DNA of 45,208 bases from CAZABG01 sp964460985 (GTDB lineage: Bacteria; Chlamydiota; Chlamydiia; Chlamydiales; Parachlamydiaceae), in the NCBI GenBank assembly GCA_964460985.1, contig CAYWQX010000015.1, forward strand, positions 1 through 45,208, read 5' to 3'. Numbering within the stretch: the first letter of the stretch is position 1; each line of letters begins with the position of its first letter. A program made the translations under genes and the position numbers. Below are positions 8,285 to 15,346 of this stretch, piece after piece. A model generated the notes under the pieces. That model made no database searches and was not told where the DNA came from. It saw nothing but the letters and a program-made list of their open reading frames with translations.

Positions 8285-9258
8285 CACGTTTCATCCACAT
8301 CCTTATCCTGAGAACTTTGGATCGCTTGCTGCCCCTCTTTTACTTTATCGGCCTCTTTGGCGGGGGCTGTTTTATCCTCGCCGTGAGGATTTGCAGTCAG
8401 AGGATGCATATGAAAGAGCTCTTTTACCCCCCCTTGTTTTTCAAGGATCGGGTAAATTTTATAGCTTAGCCAAATCAAGCTCAGCAATAAAAGGAGAATC
8501 AAAACGACAAAGGTAAAAAAGATGACTCTAAAGCGTGTAAGAGATTCGCGGGCTAAAATAATCGACCATACATTCACATACTGTTTTTCACCTTCGAAAG
8601 CCCCTTGGAGCATACCGGATGAAAAATCAGAGAATCGGGCGCGATCAGATATCACCGTTACATTGTCATACTCAAGACCTGTGACTGAAGCCGCAACTAA
8701 TCGTTTAATTTTGGTGAGAAGATGGGAGTTCGGATCATCTAATACACCATTGTGTTTAATATAAACGGACGAGGTGATTTTTTGCTGGTTTTTAGCTTGA
8801 GGATTTAACGGATCTTCTTCCGGAAAAGAGATTTGCACCTCGGCATCTAAAACTCCATCAATTTTGCGGATGGTGGAGGCGATTTGTTCAGCCAAACCTG
8901 CCTGATAGCGAATTTTATCCTGCATCTCCGAGGGGACAAGCCCGGTGTTTGCAAAGATTCCCAGGAGGTTCTGACCTCTTCGACGTGGAAGTCCTGCCTG
9001 GTTTAAAAGGGACATCGCTTGATTGGCATCTTCTTCATCGACACTGACATCAAATAGAATCACTTTAGCGCCGCCGGTGCCTGCTGCGACCGGAATTTTT
9101 TGTGCGGAGATGTTTTTAGAGGATAGATAGACGAGAATCTCGTTGGCCTCTTTTTCATCTAAACCGTTAACAATTGTTTTTTTCGACTCGCAAGCCGTAA
9201 AAACCAACAAGAATAGAAAAAGGGGGAAAAATCGCTTGATCGTCATTACCAAAGACAT
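8284..9258 (-). CDS. sctJ: Type III secretion inner-ring lipoprotein SctJ
   Basis: SctJ (CdsJ/YscJ/PrgK family) forms the periplasmic inner-membrane ring of the injectisome. The 324-residue protein has an N-terminal signal peptide ending in a lipobox-like LVFTAC, so it should be a lipoprotein. Two ring-building domains follow (about residues 30-85 and 110-200, the second with SEMQDKIRYQAGLAEQIAST). A transmembrane helix lies at roughly 245-268 (IFFTFVVLILLLLLSLIWL), with a cytoplasmic tail rich in lysine and glutamate. The ATG at 9258 has AGGTG upstream. The gap to the HEAT-like gene (9259-9306) is the largest inside this operon, so a promoter there is possible. Confidence 0.95.
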   Translation of the reverse strand: MSLVMTIKRFFPLFLFLLVFTACESKKTIVNGLDEKEANEILVYLSSKNISAQKIPVAAGTGGAKVILFDVSVDEEDANQAMSLLNQAGLPRRRGQNLLGIFANTGLVPSEMQDKIRYQAGLAEQIASTIRKIDGVLDAEVQISFPEEDPLNPQAKNQQKITSSVYIKHNGVLDDPNSHLLTKIKRLVAASVTGLEYDNVTVISDRARFSDFSSGMLQGAFEGEKQYVNVWSIILARESLTRFRVIFFTFVVLILLLLLSLIWLSYKIYPILEKQGGVKELFHMHPLTANPHGEDKTAPAKEADKVKEGQQAIQSSQDKDVDET

Positions 9259-9306
9259 CGGTCACCTAAAGTGTTAGTTTCCTCAATAAACTGTAAACTT
9301 AATCTT

Positions 9307-10185
9307 TTAACCCTTTTTCTGCCAACTTCGAATAATTGTCTGAAAATCAGTTTTCAACGTTTTTGAAATTTTATCTGATTTGGAAAGCTCGATGAACTCT
9401 TTTTCATAGGGAGTATTTTCCAGTCCTTCTAAATTCAAGATTAAGTAGCTTGCGAGAAGCTCATGGGTTTTTAGGTTTAAATCTTTTAACACCTCAAAGC
9501 ATATAGATGCAACTTTATCATTTTTAAAGAGATGGAGCGCCTGCGCCGCTTTTTCATTATCAAGATTGTAGGGCTTGCCTTTTAAAACGCCTAAAAGGAA
9601 GTCTTCTGCCGGTTTGCCGATGGAATAAAGCGCTTTTAAAACGACTTCATCGTTGAAAAAATCGCTTTGATTAATCTCCTCGAATAAAGCGATAATAGCT
9701 CGTCTATCCCCGATGGCTCCTAATATTTCAGTTGCAAGCTGAGGCGCTTTGCCATAACCGGGAAACAGAGGATCGTAGTAATTTTCGGTTCGAATGACTT
9801 CAATCAAAGGCTTTACGGCAGCACCCTTTAATTGAAGGAGAGCTGCCTTAACCTCTTCAGGATTATCGCTCTCAGACAAAATAAGATCGGCTATAAGAGC
9901 TTCTGCATTTTTAACTTTTTTGTGGGTTAAGGCTTTTAAAAGCTCATAGAGTTTTAATGATTCTTCAACCCGGTCTTTTTCCTCCTCTTCAAGAATAAGA
10001 GGACTTAAATTTTGGCGGCTCTCTTCTTCGAGATCTCTTAAAAAAACAATTCTTTCTAAATCAAAATCATCGTGCACACCTTTTCCGTTTTTTTTGTAGT
10101 AATCAATCATGGTTTGAAAATTAGAATGAAAGTGAGCATCCCGGTGCATCAGGATGTCATGATCGATGGGCAGCAGATTATTCAT
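9307..10185 (-). CDS. HEAT-repeat-like protein of unknown function
   Basis: I do not recognise a specific family name. The 292 residues are almost entirely helical, with repeated units of about 35-40 residues that fit HEAT or PBS-lyase-like repeats, for example APQLATEILGAIGDRRAIIA and EEVKAALLQLKGAAVKPLIE. There is no signal peptide or membrane segment, so it is expected to be cytoplasmic. Its start overlaps the lipA stop (ATGA), so it is translationally coupled to lipA, and sctJ follows 48 bases later. In C. trachomatis lipA and cdsJ are direct neighbours as far as I recall, so this gene looks like an addition between them. A scaffold role is only a guess. Confidence 0.7.
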   Translation of the reverse strand: MNNLLPIDHDILMHRDAHFHSNFQTMIDYYKKNGKGVHDDFDLERIVFLRDLEEESRQNLSPLILEEEEKDRVEESLKLYELLKALTHKKVKNAEALIADLILSESDNPEEVKAALLQLKGAAVKPLIEVIRTENYYDPLFPGYGKAPQLATEILGAIGDRRAIIALFEEINQSDFFNDEVVLKALYSIGKPAEDFLLGVLKGKPYNLDNEKAAQALHLFKNDKVASICFEVLKDLNLKTHELLASYLILNLEGLENTPYEKEFIELSKSDKISKTLKTDFQTIIRSWQKKG

Positions 10186-11144
10186 GTGGAGTTAATGGTA
10201 AATTGTTTGATGACAAGGTTAGCATTATAGCTAGATCTTACAAAAGGTCCTGAGTATACATATTTTAGCCCCATTTTTTCCCCTTCGATTTTATATTTTT
10301 CGAAGGTTTCCGGAGTGACAAATCTTTTGACGCGCAGTTTATGCCTGTTAGGCTGCAAATACTGTCCGATAGTGACGATATCAACACCCGCTTGTTTAAG
10401 ATCCTGCATCGTTTGAAGGACCTCTTCATCGGTTTCTCCAAGCCCTACCATAAATCCGGACTTAATGAGACTCTCTTTTTCCCCTTCTGCCAAGTAATTT
10501 AAAAACTCTAAGGTGCGATCGTAGGTCGCGGTGTGTCTTACTTTAGGTGTCAAAGCTCTTGTGGTTTCGATATTGTAATTAAAAATTTCCGGTTGAATGG
10601 AAAGAACTGTTTTCCAGGCTTCCTTATTACCCAGAAAATCGGACGAGAGAATTTCAATCGATGTGCCAGGGTTTATAGCTCTGATTCTCTCAATCACCTT
10701 TTTAAGTTGAGAGGCGCCTCCATCCTCAAGATCATCTCTTGCGACCATCGTGATCACGACATGGTTTAATTGAAGCTCTTTAACCGATTGAGCAACCCTT
10801 TCCGGCTCATCTTCTTCTAAGGGAGGAGGTTTTTTTGAATAATCAATATCGCAAAATCCGCAACTTCTTGTGCAAGCTTTTCCCATGATTAAAAAGGTGG
10901 CCGTATGTTTGGACCAGCATTCAAGAAGATTGGGACACTTAGCCTCTTCGCAGACTGTATGAAGGCGATGGGTGTTTACCGATAACTTGGTTTCGCTAAG
11001 CCCTTTTCCTTTTGGCATAGGCCTATGAAGCCACGAAGGAAAGCGTCCGAGACCGACTGCGCTTTCAGGATCGTCCTGTTCAGGATTGGGAGGAAGAACG
11101 TTAAGCTTCGATTTGACTTTTGGATTTACATCAAAGAGATTCAT
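10182..11144 (-). CDS. lipA: Lipoyl synthase
   Basis: LipA is a radical-SAM enzyme that inserts two sulfur atoms into octanoyl groups on the 2-oxoacid dehydrogenases and the glycine cleavage protein. The 320-residue protein shows the auxiliary cluster motif CEEAKCPNLLEC, the radical-SAM motif CTRSCGFC, and the C-terminal RSSYNA whose serine ligates the auxiliary cluster. All expected ligands are present. It overlaps lpdA upstream and the HEAT-like gene downstream by four bases each. Pairing with lpdA makes sense because LpdA acts on the lipoyl groups LipA makes, and the order lpdA-lipA-sctJ is also chlamydial. Confidence 0.97.
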   Translation of the reverse strand: MNLFDVNPKVKSKLNVLPPNPEQDDPESAVGLGRFPSWLHRPMPKGKGLSETKLSVNTHRLHTVCEEAKCPNLLECWSKHTATFLIMGKACTRSCGFCDIDYSKKPPPLEEDEPERVAQSVKELQLNHVVITMVARDDLEDGGASQLKKVIERIRAINPGTSIEILSSDFLGNKEAWKTVLSIQPEIFNYNIETTRALTPKVRHTATYDRTLEFLNYLAEGEKESLIKSGFMVGLGETDEEVLQTMQDLKQAGVDIVTIGQYLQPNRHKLRVKRFVTPETFEKYKIEGEKMGLKYVYSGPFVRSSYNANLVIKQFTINST

Positions 11145-12526
11145 TTTTTTGACGGCGGAAAGTGGATTGGAAGGTTGATTGCGAGCAAAGCCGATTCAAG
11201 CCACGCTTCTGCCATGGTAGGATGGGCATGCACCGTATCGGCTATGCACTCTACCGTAAGCTCATTCGCGATGCTAGCTCCCATTTCAGCGATTAATGAG
11301 GAGGCGTCATAGCCTGCCACTTGAGCGCCTAAAATTTGGCCGGTCCTTTCGTCGGTCACTATTTGAGCGAAACCTTCAGTCTCGCCGCTTGCCTTGGCTT
11401 TACCCAAAGCTTGAAAAGGAAAAGAAGAGGCTTTGGCAGAAAAACCCTTTTCAAGGGCTTCTTCGAGGGATAAGCCGCAGGTTGCAATCTCAGGATGGGT
11501 GAAAATGACAGAAGGGATCGCTTCATAGTGTATGGAAGCTTTTTTGCCGGCCGCATTATCGGCTGCAATAACGCCTTGGTGGGTCGCAACGTGAGCAAGC
11601 CACCATTTGGAGGCGATATCTCCGACTGCGTAAATACCCGGAGTGCTTGTCTCCATCTTTTCGTTTGTAAGGATATTGCCTTTCCCGTCAGTTTTTACCC
11701 CTGTGACTTCCAAATTAATCTTTGAGGTATTCATCGACCGGCCGACAGATACTAAAGCGATCTCGGCTTCAATCGATTTTCCCCCTTCCAAATTGACTTT
11801 GACCCCTTTGGAGGTTTTGTCAATCCCTATGACTTGGACGCCCGTTTCTAATTTTATCCCGCGAGATTTAAATATCTTTGTCAAAAATTGGGAGACAACT
11901 TTTGCCTCCATGGGAAGAAGGGAGGGGAGAAGCTCGCAAATGGTTACATCGACTCCTAAAAGGTTGTAAAGAGAGGCAAATTCACAACCAATCACCCCGC
12001 CCCCAATGATTACGATTGAGGAGGGGAGTTTTTTAAGCTCTAAAAGGGAAGTGGAGTTGAGAATTTTGACGCCATCAAAGGGAAAAGCAGGAATTTCTCT
12101 GGATTCGGATCCCGTGGCGATAATGATTTTATCGGCACGAAGAACTTGGTCTCCCACTAAGACTTCCTTTGCCGATTTAAAGGTTCCAAAACCTTTAAAC
12201 ACTTCAATGCCATTGGCTTTAATTAAACCTTCAAGTCCTTTTCGAACGTCGGTGACCACTTTATCTTTCCGGGCTGCCATGAGCTCGTAATTAAAAGTAA
12301 GATCCCCGATATGAATGCCGAAATCGCTCATTTTTTTGGCTTTATGATACATTTCGGCAGAAGAAATTAAGGCTTTGGACGGAATGCATCCTCGGTTGAG
12401 GCAAGTTCCTCCGATCAAGTGGCTTTCTATGAGTGCAGTTTTTTGGCCTAGCTGCGCTGATCTAATAGCAGCCGGATAGCCTCCAGGTCCTGAACCTATT
12501 ACAATGACATCGAAATTTAAACTCAT
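11141..12526 (-). CDS. lpdA: Dihydrolipoyl dehydrogenase
   Basis: LpdA is the E3 component that reoxidises dihydrolipoamide in pyruvate and 2-oxoglutarate dehydrogenase complexes, using FAD and NAD+. With the start at 12526 the protein has 461 residues. It shows the FAD-binding VIGSGPGGYPAAIRSAQLG, the redox-active disulfide GGTCLNRGCIPSK, the NAD-binding IIGGGVIGCEFASLYNLLG and the C-terminal HAHPTMAEA with the catalytic His-Glu pair. The frame stays open 61 codons further upstream, but that stretch is not family-like. The ATG at 12526 has a strong GAGGAGAAT site just in front. It is the first gene of the long leftward unit. Confidence 0.97.
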   Translation of the reverse strand: MSLNFDVIVIGSGPGGYPAAIRSAQLGQKTALIESHLIGGTCLNRGCIPSKALISSAEMYHKAKKMSDFGIHIGDLTFNYELMAARKDKVVTDVRKGLEGLIKANGIEVFKGFGTFKSAKEVLVGDQVLRADKIIIATGSESREIPAFPFDGVKILNSTSLLELKKLPSSIVIIGGGVIGCEFASLYNLLGVDVTICELLPSLLPMEAKVVSQFLTKIFKSRGIKLETGVQVIGIDKTSKGVKVNLEGGKSIEAEIALVSVGRSMNTSKINLEVTGVKTDGKGNILTNEKMETSTPGIYAVGDIASKWWLAHVATHQGVIAADNAAGKKASIHYEAIPSVIFTHPEIATCGLSLEEALEKGFSAKASSFPFQALGKAKASGETEGFAQIVTDERTGQILGAQVAGYDASSLIAEMGASIANELTVECIADTVHAHPTMAEAWLESALLAINLPIHFPPSKK

Positions 12527-12620
12527 ATTCTCCTCAGTGTAGAGTGAAAATTCATGAAATTCAAGATTTAAGTTTTTAAAAAATCCTGCACAGGAATATG
12601 AAAGGAATAAAGGAAATATT

Positions 12621-12830
12621 ATGAAAGCGATTGATGTTCTTGCTGCTATTTTGCTTGTGATCGGTGGTCTTAACTGGGGTCTTGCCCTGTTCGATATCAA
12701 TCTGGTCACATCTTTATTTGGAGCCTATCCACTTGTTGTGAAAACGATCTACGGGTTAGTAGGTCTTTCAGCTGTATGGCAGATTTTCCAGTGGAAAGCT
12801 ATTCAGCACAGATGGAATTGCAAAGGATAA
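12621..12830 (+). CDS. DUF378 family small membrane protein
   Basis: This 69-residue protein matches the DUF378 (YuzA-like) family of small membrane proteins with two transmembrane helices and a typical VIGGLNWGLALF motif in the first and VVKTIYGLVGLSAVWQIF in the second. Its function is not known. AAAGGAAAT precedes the ATG at a suitable distance. It stands alone between the divergent lpdA gene and a hairpin terminator just behind its stop. Confidence 0.85.
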   Translation: MKAIDVLAAILLVIGGLNWGLALFDINLVTSLFGAYPLVVKTIYGLVGLSAVWQIFQWKAIQHRWNCKG

Positions 12831-12841
12831 ATATCTTCAGA

Positions 12842-12869
12842 AGCCAAGAGCCTTAAAGCTCTTGGCTCT
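12842..12869 (+). terminator. Hairpin terminator, possibly bidirectional
   Basis: A perfect 10-bp stem (AGCCAAGAGC at 12842-12851 and GCTCTTGGCT at 12858-12867) with a 6-base loop lies 11 bases after the DUF378 gene and is followed by a pyrimidine/T-rich run (CTCTTTTCTTCT). The end of the convergent gene at 12853 sits inside the hairpin, so it may serve both sides. Confidence 0.75.
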
Positions 12870-13422
12870 CTTTTCTTCTCCGAAGGCAGCATTTTAAGCC
12901 AAAATTCCCCCGTTCCCTCCAGCCTACATACATGTCCCATGAGGTATTTTCAGATCCTAACCTCAGAGAGATGAAAGGTTTAAGTCCATGAAGCCCTATG
13001 AAAAGACTGGTAGCTTTATCCGCAAATACGATCGATCCTCTCGGTGCTTCACATAATGCAGCCACTCCTTTTTTAGAAGCTCTAAACAGTGTGATTTCGG
13101 GATTATCTTTACCCGCTGACCCGATCACATAAAAAGTGAAGTTATGAAGGGGATTTCTAAACCACCAAGAGGTCGCTTTCCATCCGTTATTTGGAAGTTC
13201 AGGTTTATAGCCGCTCTCTTCGCCAAAAATGCCGTCATCCTCATTTCCAAAAAGAGCCCATGTGGTGTAGTGAACTATATCTCCAGGGGCGATATCTCTT
13301 TTATGACGCGGTATCAAATCATAAAGATCGCCCGGGCAATCTTTTCGATAGGCCATGCAGCTCGATAAAAGAATAAGAAGAATGAAGCAAAAACCTTGCT
13401 TGAAATTATAGTGATCAGACAT
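12853..13422 (-). CDS. Putative lipoprotein of unknown function
   Basis: I do not recognise this family. From the ATG at 13422 the protein has 189 residues. An N-terminal hydrophobic segment ends in LLSSC, a good lipobox, so it is probably a lipoprotein. The mature part contains many aromatic residues (NNGWKATSWWFRNPLHNF, MYVGWRERGN) and ends in a basic, cysteine-containing tail (CCLRRRKE). An upstream TTG (13428) is a possible but weaker start. The neighbouring gene on the other strand begins only about 30 bases away, so the two promoters must overlap the coding sequences or each other. Confidence 0.65.
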   Translation of the reverse strand: MSDHYNFKQGFCFILLILLSSCMAYRKDCPGDLYDLIPRHKRDIAPGDIVHYTTWALFGNEDDGIFGEESGYKPELPNNGWKATSWWFRNPLHNFTFYVIGSAGKDNPEITLFRASKKGVAALCEAPRGSIVFADKATSLFIGLHGLKPFISLRLGSENTSWDMYVGWRERGNFGLKCCLRRRKESQEL

Positions 13423-13456
13423 ACACAATATTTATCTCCCTTAACATTAGGTGGGT

Positions 13457-13876
13457 ATGGCGAGCCAAGAAAAGAAGAAATTGTGTTGGAACTGCGAAGG
13501 CAGCGTTTCTAAAAGCCAAGAGACATGCCCTTATTGCGGTGTTTATTTAAGCCCTCAGGGCCTAGATAACGATGCTATCACGACTTCCCCTTTCAAGAAA
13601 AGTAAAGTGGAAGAGGAGATTCCGGCCCCTCCCTACCAGCCTGAAGAGGCGATTCATGCCGATGCCTCTCAAGATGCCCAGCAGGAAGACAAAGAGCTTT
13701 TAGTGCCTTTAGCAAGCCTTATGGGAGGTGTTCTTCTTGCGATGTTTGGGTTGGTCATCTATTTCTTTTCGACCAATGGACGGCTCACTTTATCTTGGGA
13801 TAGCGATTGGGGGCTCATCTTTTTGGCAGTATCGATTCCGCTGCTTTATATTGGCTACCGCGGCTCCACTCAATAA
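13457..13876 (+). CDS. Zinc-ribbon membrane protein of unknown function
   Basis: The protein begins with a zinc-ribbon motif, CWNC then CPYC with 12 residues between the pairs, followed by an acidic, proline-rich linker (about residues 35-75). It ends with two hydrophobic segments, LASLMGGVLLAMFGLVIYFF and WGLIFLAVSIPLLYIGY, that should be membrane helices. I do not recognise a named family. The ATG at 13457 gives 139 residues; a GTG two codons earlier (13451) is equally possible because AGGTGG lies very close to the ATG. Confidence 0.65.
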   Translation: MASQEKKKLCWNCEGSVSKSQETCPYCGVYLSPQGLDNDAITTSPFKKSKVEEEIPAPPYQPEEAIHADASQDAQQEDKELLVPLASLMGGVLLAMFGLVIYFFSTNGRLTLSWDSDWGLIFLAVSIPLLYIGYRGSTQ

Positions 13877-13888
13877 ATAATTCTTTTT

Positions 13889-15346
13889 CTATAGAGTGTT
13901 GAATGAGATTTTCCATTCGTCAGGAAGAAGGTAGTCGACTTCACTTGCAGTAATGCCTCTTTTACGAAGCTCGGCAGGATTGTTTTTCAAACTATTTCTC
14001 CATTTCTCAAGTTCCCTATAAGGGCCATCGAGAAGGTAGTAGGGGGACGTATGATGGAGCTTTTTCTCATCCAACAAATCACTGAACGATTTAAAATAGC
14101 GGCTATCGCCCTCTAAGAGAGGATTAGGTTCAAATCCTCGATACCATGCTTGGAAAAGGTTTCCGATGAAAACTAAGGCGGTAAAAAAAACATCTGCCAC
14201 TTTTTGATGAATATGCTGGAGGGCTTCATAAACCCATGTAGCAGATTTAACCAATGTTGGATTGCCAAAGACACGCCAAAAAGTCACGGTAAAATCGGGC
14301 ACTTTATATCCTGCCATTTGAAGCCTTATGAGAGCTTCGTCCGTGCAGTTTTGATTAAGATTATGGAAGGTATACTGCCCTTTTTTGCCGTTAATCAAGT
14401 CGGTATCATGTTGATACAGTTTTTCAAACTGCTCTTTAGTGATTTGCAGAGCGATTTTTTTATGGTGGTAGCCCGGAGTGTATTCGGAAGAATCGGGGTT
14501 TTGGGTTCTGGCCTTTTGCAGGCGGCTATCTTTGAAGCCCCCTTTTTGACGATACTTAGAGTCGCTATAGACAACCCCTTCAGGCGTTTTGTAGCGCCAC
14601 CAGCTATGATTGCCGGTAATTCCTGCCCCTTCGCTATGAACGCAAATTTCAAGAACGTAGCGATCGCCCCATTTGTGATTTTCTTTCTTATCGCGAAAAA
14701 CGCGTAATTTTTGCGTTTTACCCTCTTTAGGCTCACGGTAAAAGGATTTGAAGGTAAGGCCGCCGTCTCTAAAAAAATAGTGGGAGAAGGACTCTTCTCT
14801 AAACTTTTCCATCTTGGGAGCTAAAGAAGCTTTAATATCGCTCCATTGAGCTTCTGAGGTTCCTTCAGGAAGATTAAATTTCTTATCGGCTTTAGGAGAA
14901 AGGGGGCAGATGATAACTCCGTCTTTTACTTTCAATTGAAGCTTGTGGCGAGACAGATAGATCCCCATGCTTGTCTCTCTAGCAAAAGAAAGAAACCCTT
15001 CATTTTTTTTGCAGGTGTCTAGTGTAAGGCCGACGCTAAAGGCAATTTCTGCCTCTTGCAGCCTTTTAAAAATCGCGCTTGGCAAACACCGGGAGGCGAT
15101 TTTTTTTCTAAAAGCACGCGCTCCCTTAAGCACCTGACTTTTTTTAGCTTGATGAGGGGGCAGGCGGTCTAAAGCATTTAGATCTTGAAAAATTTTTTCT
15201 GCGATTTTTTCAGCCTCTTCGGTACGATAGCTTTTGCTCCATTTCCGAAAAGTGGTAAAAGGGGAGTCGAGGATCACTTCACCCTGATTATTCAGGGTGA
15301 AAGAGTGGCGCCCTTGAAGGGCGCCATAAATGTCAGGCGATGTCAT
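13889..15346 (-). CDS. Uncharacterised protein, candidate permuted NlpC/P60-like cysteine hydrolase
   Basis: No named family is certain. The protein has 485 residues from the ATG at 15346, which overlaps the secA stop (ATGA). The first 200 residues are charged and unfamiliar. The region from residue 240 looks like a permuted NlpC/P60 (LRAT/YiiX-like) fold, in which a histidine precedes the cysteine: GNHSWWRYKTPEGVVYSD contains His247, and YTFHNLNQNCTDEAL contains Asn333-Cys334. The spacing and the aromatic after His247 fit such hydrolases. No signal peptide is seen. Coupling to secA may reflect only a shared transcript. The fold assignment is inference from short motifs. Confidence 0.6.
   Translation of the reverse strand: MTSPDIYGALQGRHSFTLNNQGEVILDSPFTTFRKWSKSYRTEEAEKIAEKIFQDLNALDRLPPHQAKKSQVLKGARAFRKKIASRCLPSAIFKRLQEAEIAFSVGLTLDTCKKNEGFLSFARETSMGIYLSRHKLQLKVKDGVIICPLSPKADKKFNLPEGTSEAQWSDIKASLAPKMEKFREESFSHYFFRDGGLTFKSFYREPKEGKTQKLRVFRDKKENHKWGDRYVLEICVHSEGAGITGNHSWWRYKTPEGVVYSDSKYRQKGGFKDSRLQKARTQNPDSSEYTPGYHHKKIALQITKEQFEKLYQHDTDLINGKKGQYTFHNLNQNCTDEALIRLQMAGYKVPDFTVTFWRVFGNPTLVKSATWVYEALQHIHQKVADVFFTALVFIGNLFQAWYRGFEPNPLLEGDSRYFKSFSDLLDEKKLHHTSPYYLLDGPYRELEKWRNSLKNNPAELRKRGITASEVDYLLPDEWKISFNTL
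15307..15325. repeat. Perfect 9-bp palindrome inside a 5' coding region
   Basis: GGCGCCCTT (15307-15315) and AAGGGCGCC (15317-15325) are perfect inverted arms around one base. They lie about 20 bases behind the secA stop, in codons 8-14 of the next gene, where a hairpin of this strength could reduce read-through or expression. There is no T-run, so I do not call it a terminator. The core CCTTGAAGG recurs in the hairpin at 30842-30858. Confidence 0.5.

Noticed and set aside
12527..12709. 61-codon N-terminal extension of lpdA
   Set aside because: It runs across the divergent promoter region and into the DUF378 gene, does not resemble LpdA, and the ATG at 12526 has a strong ribosome binding site.
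14204..14707. 167-codon plus-strand ORF inside the gene after secA
   Set aside because: The opposite frame has coherent motifs and a coupled start; this one reads as a hydrophobic shadow.
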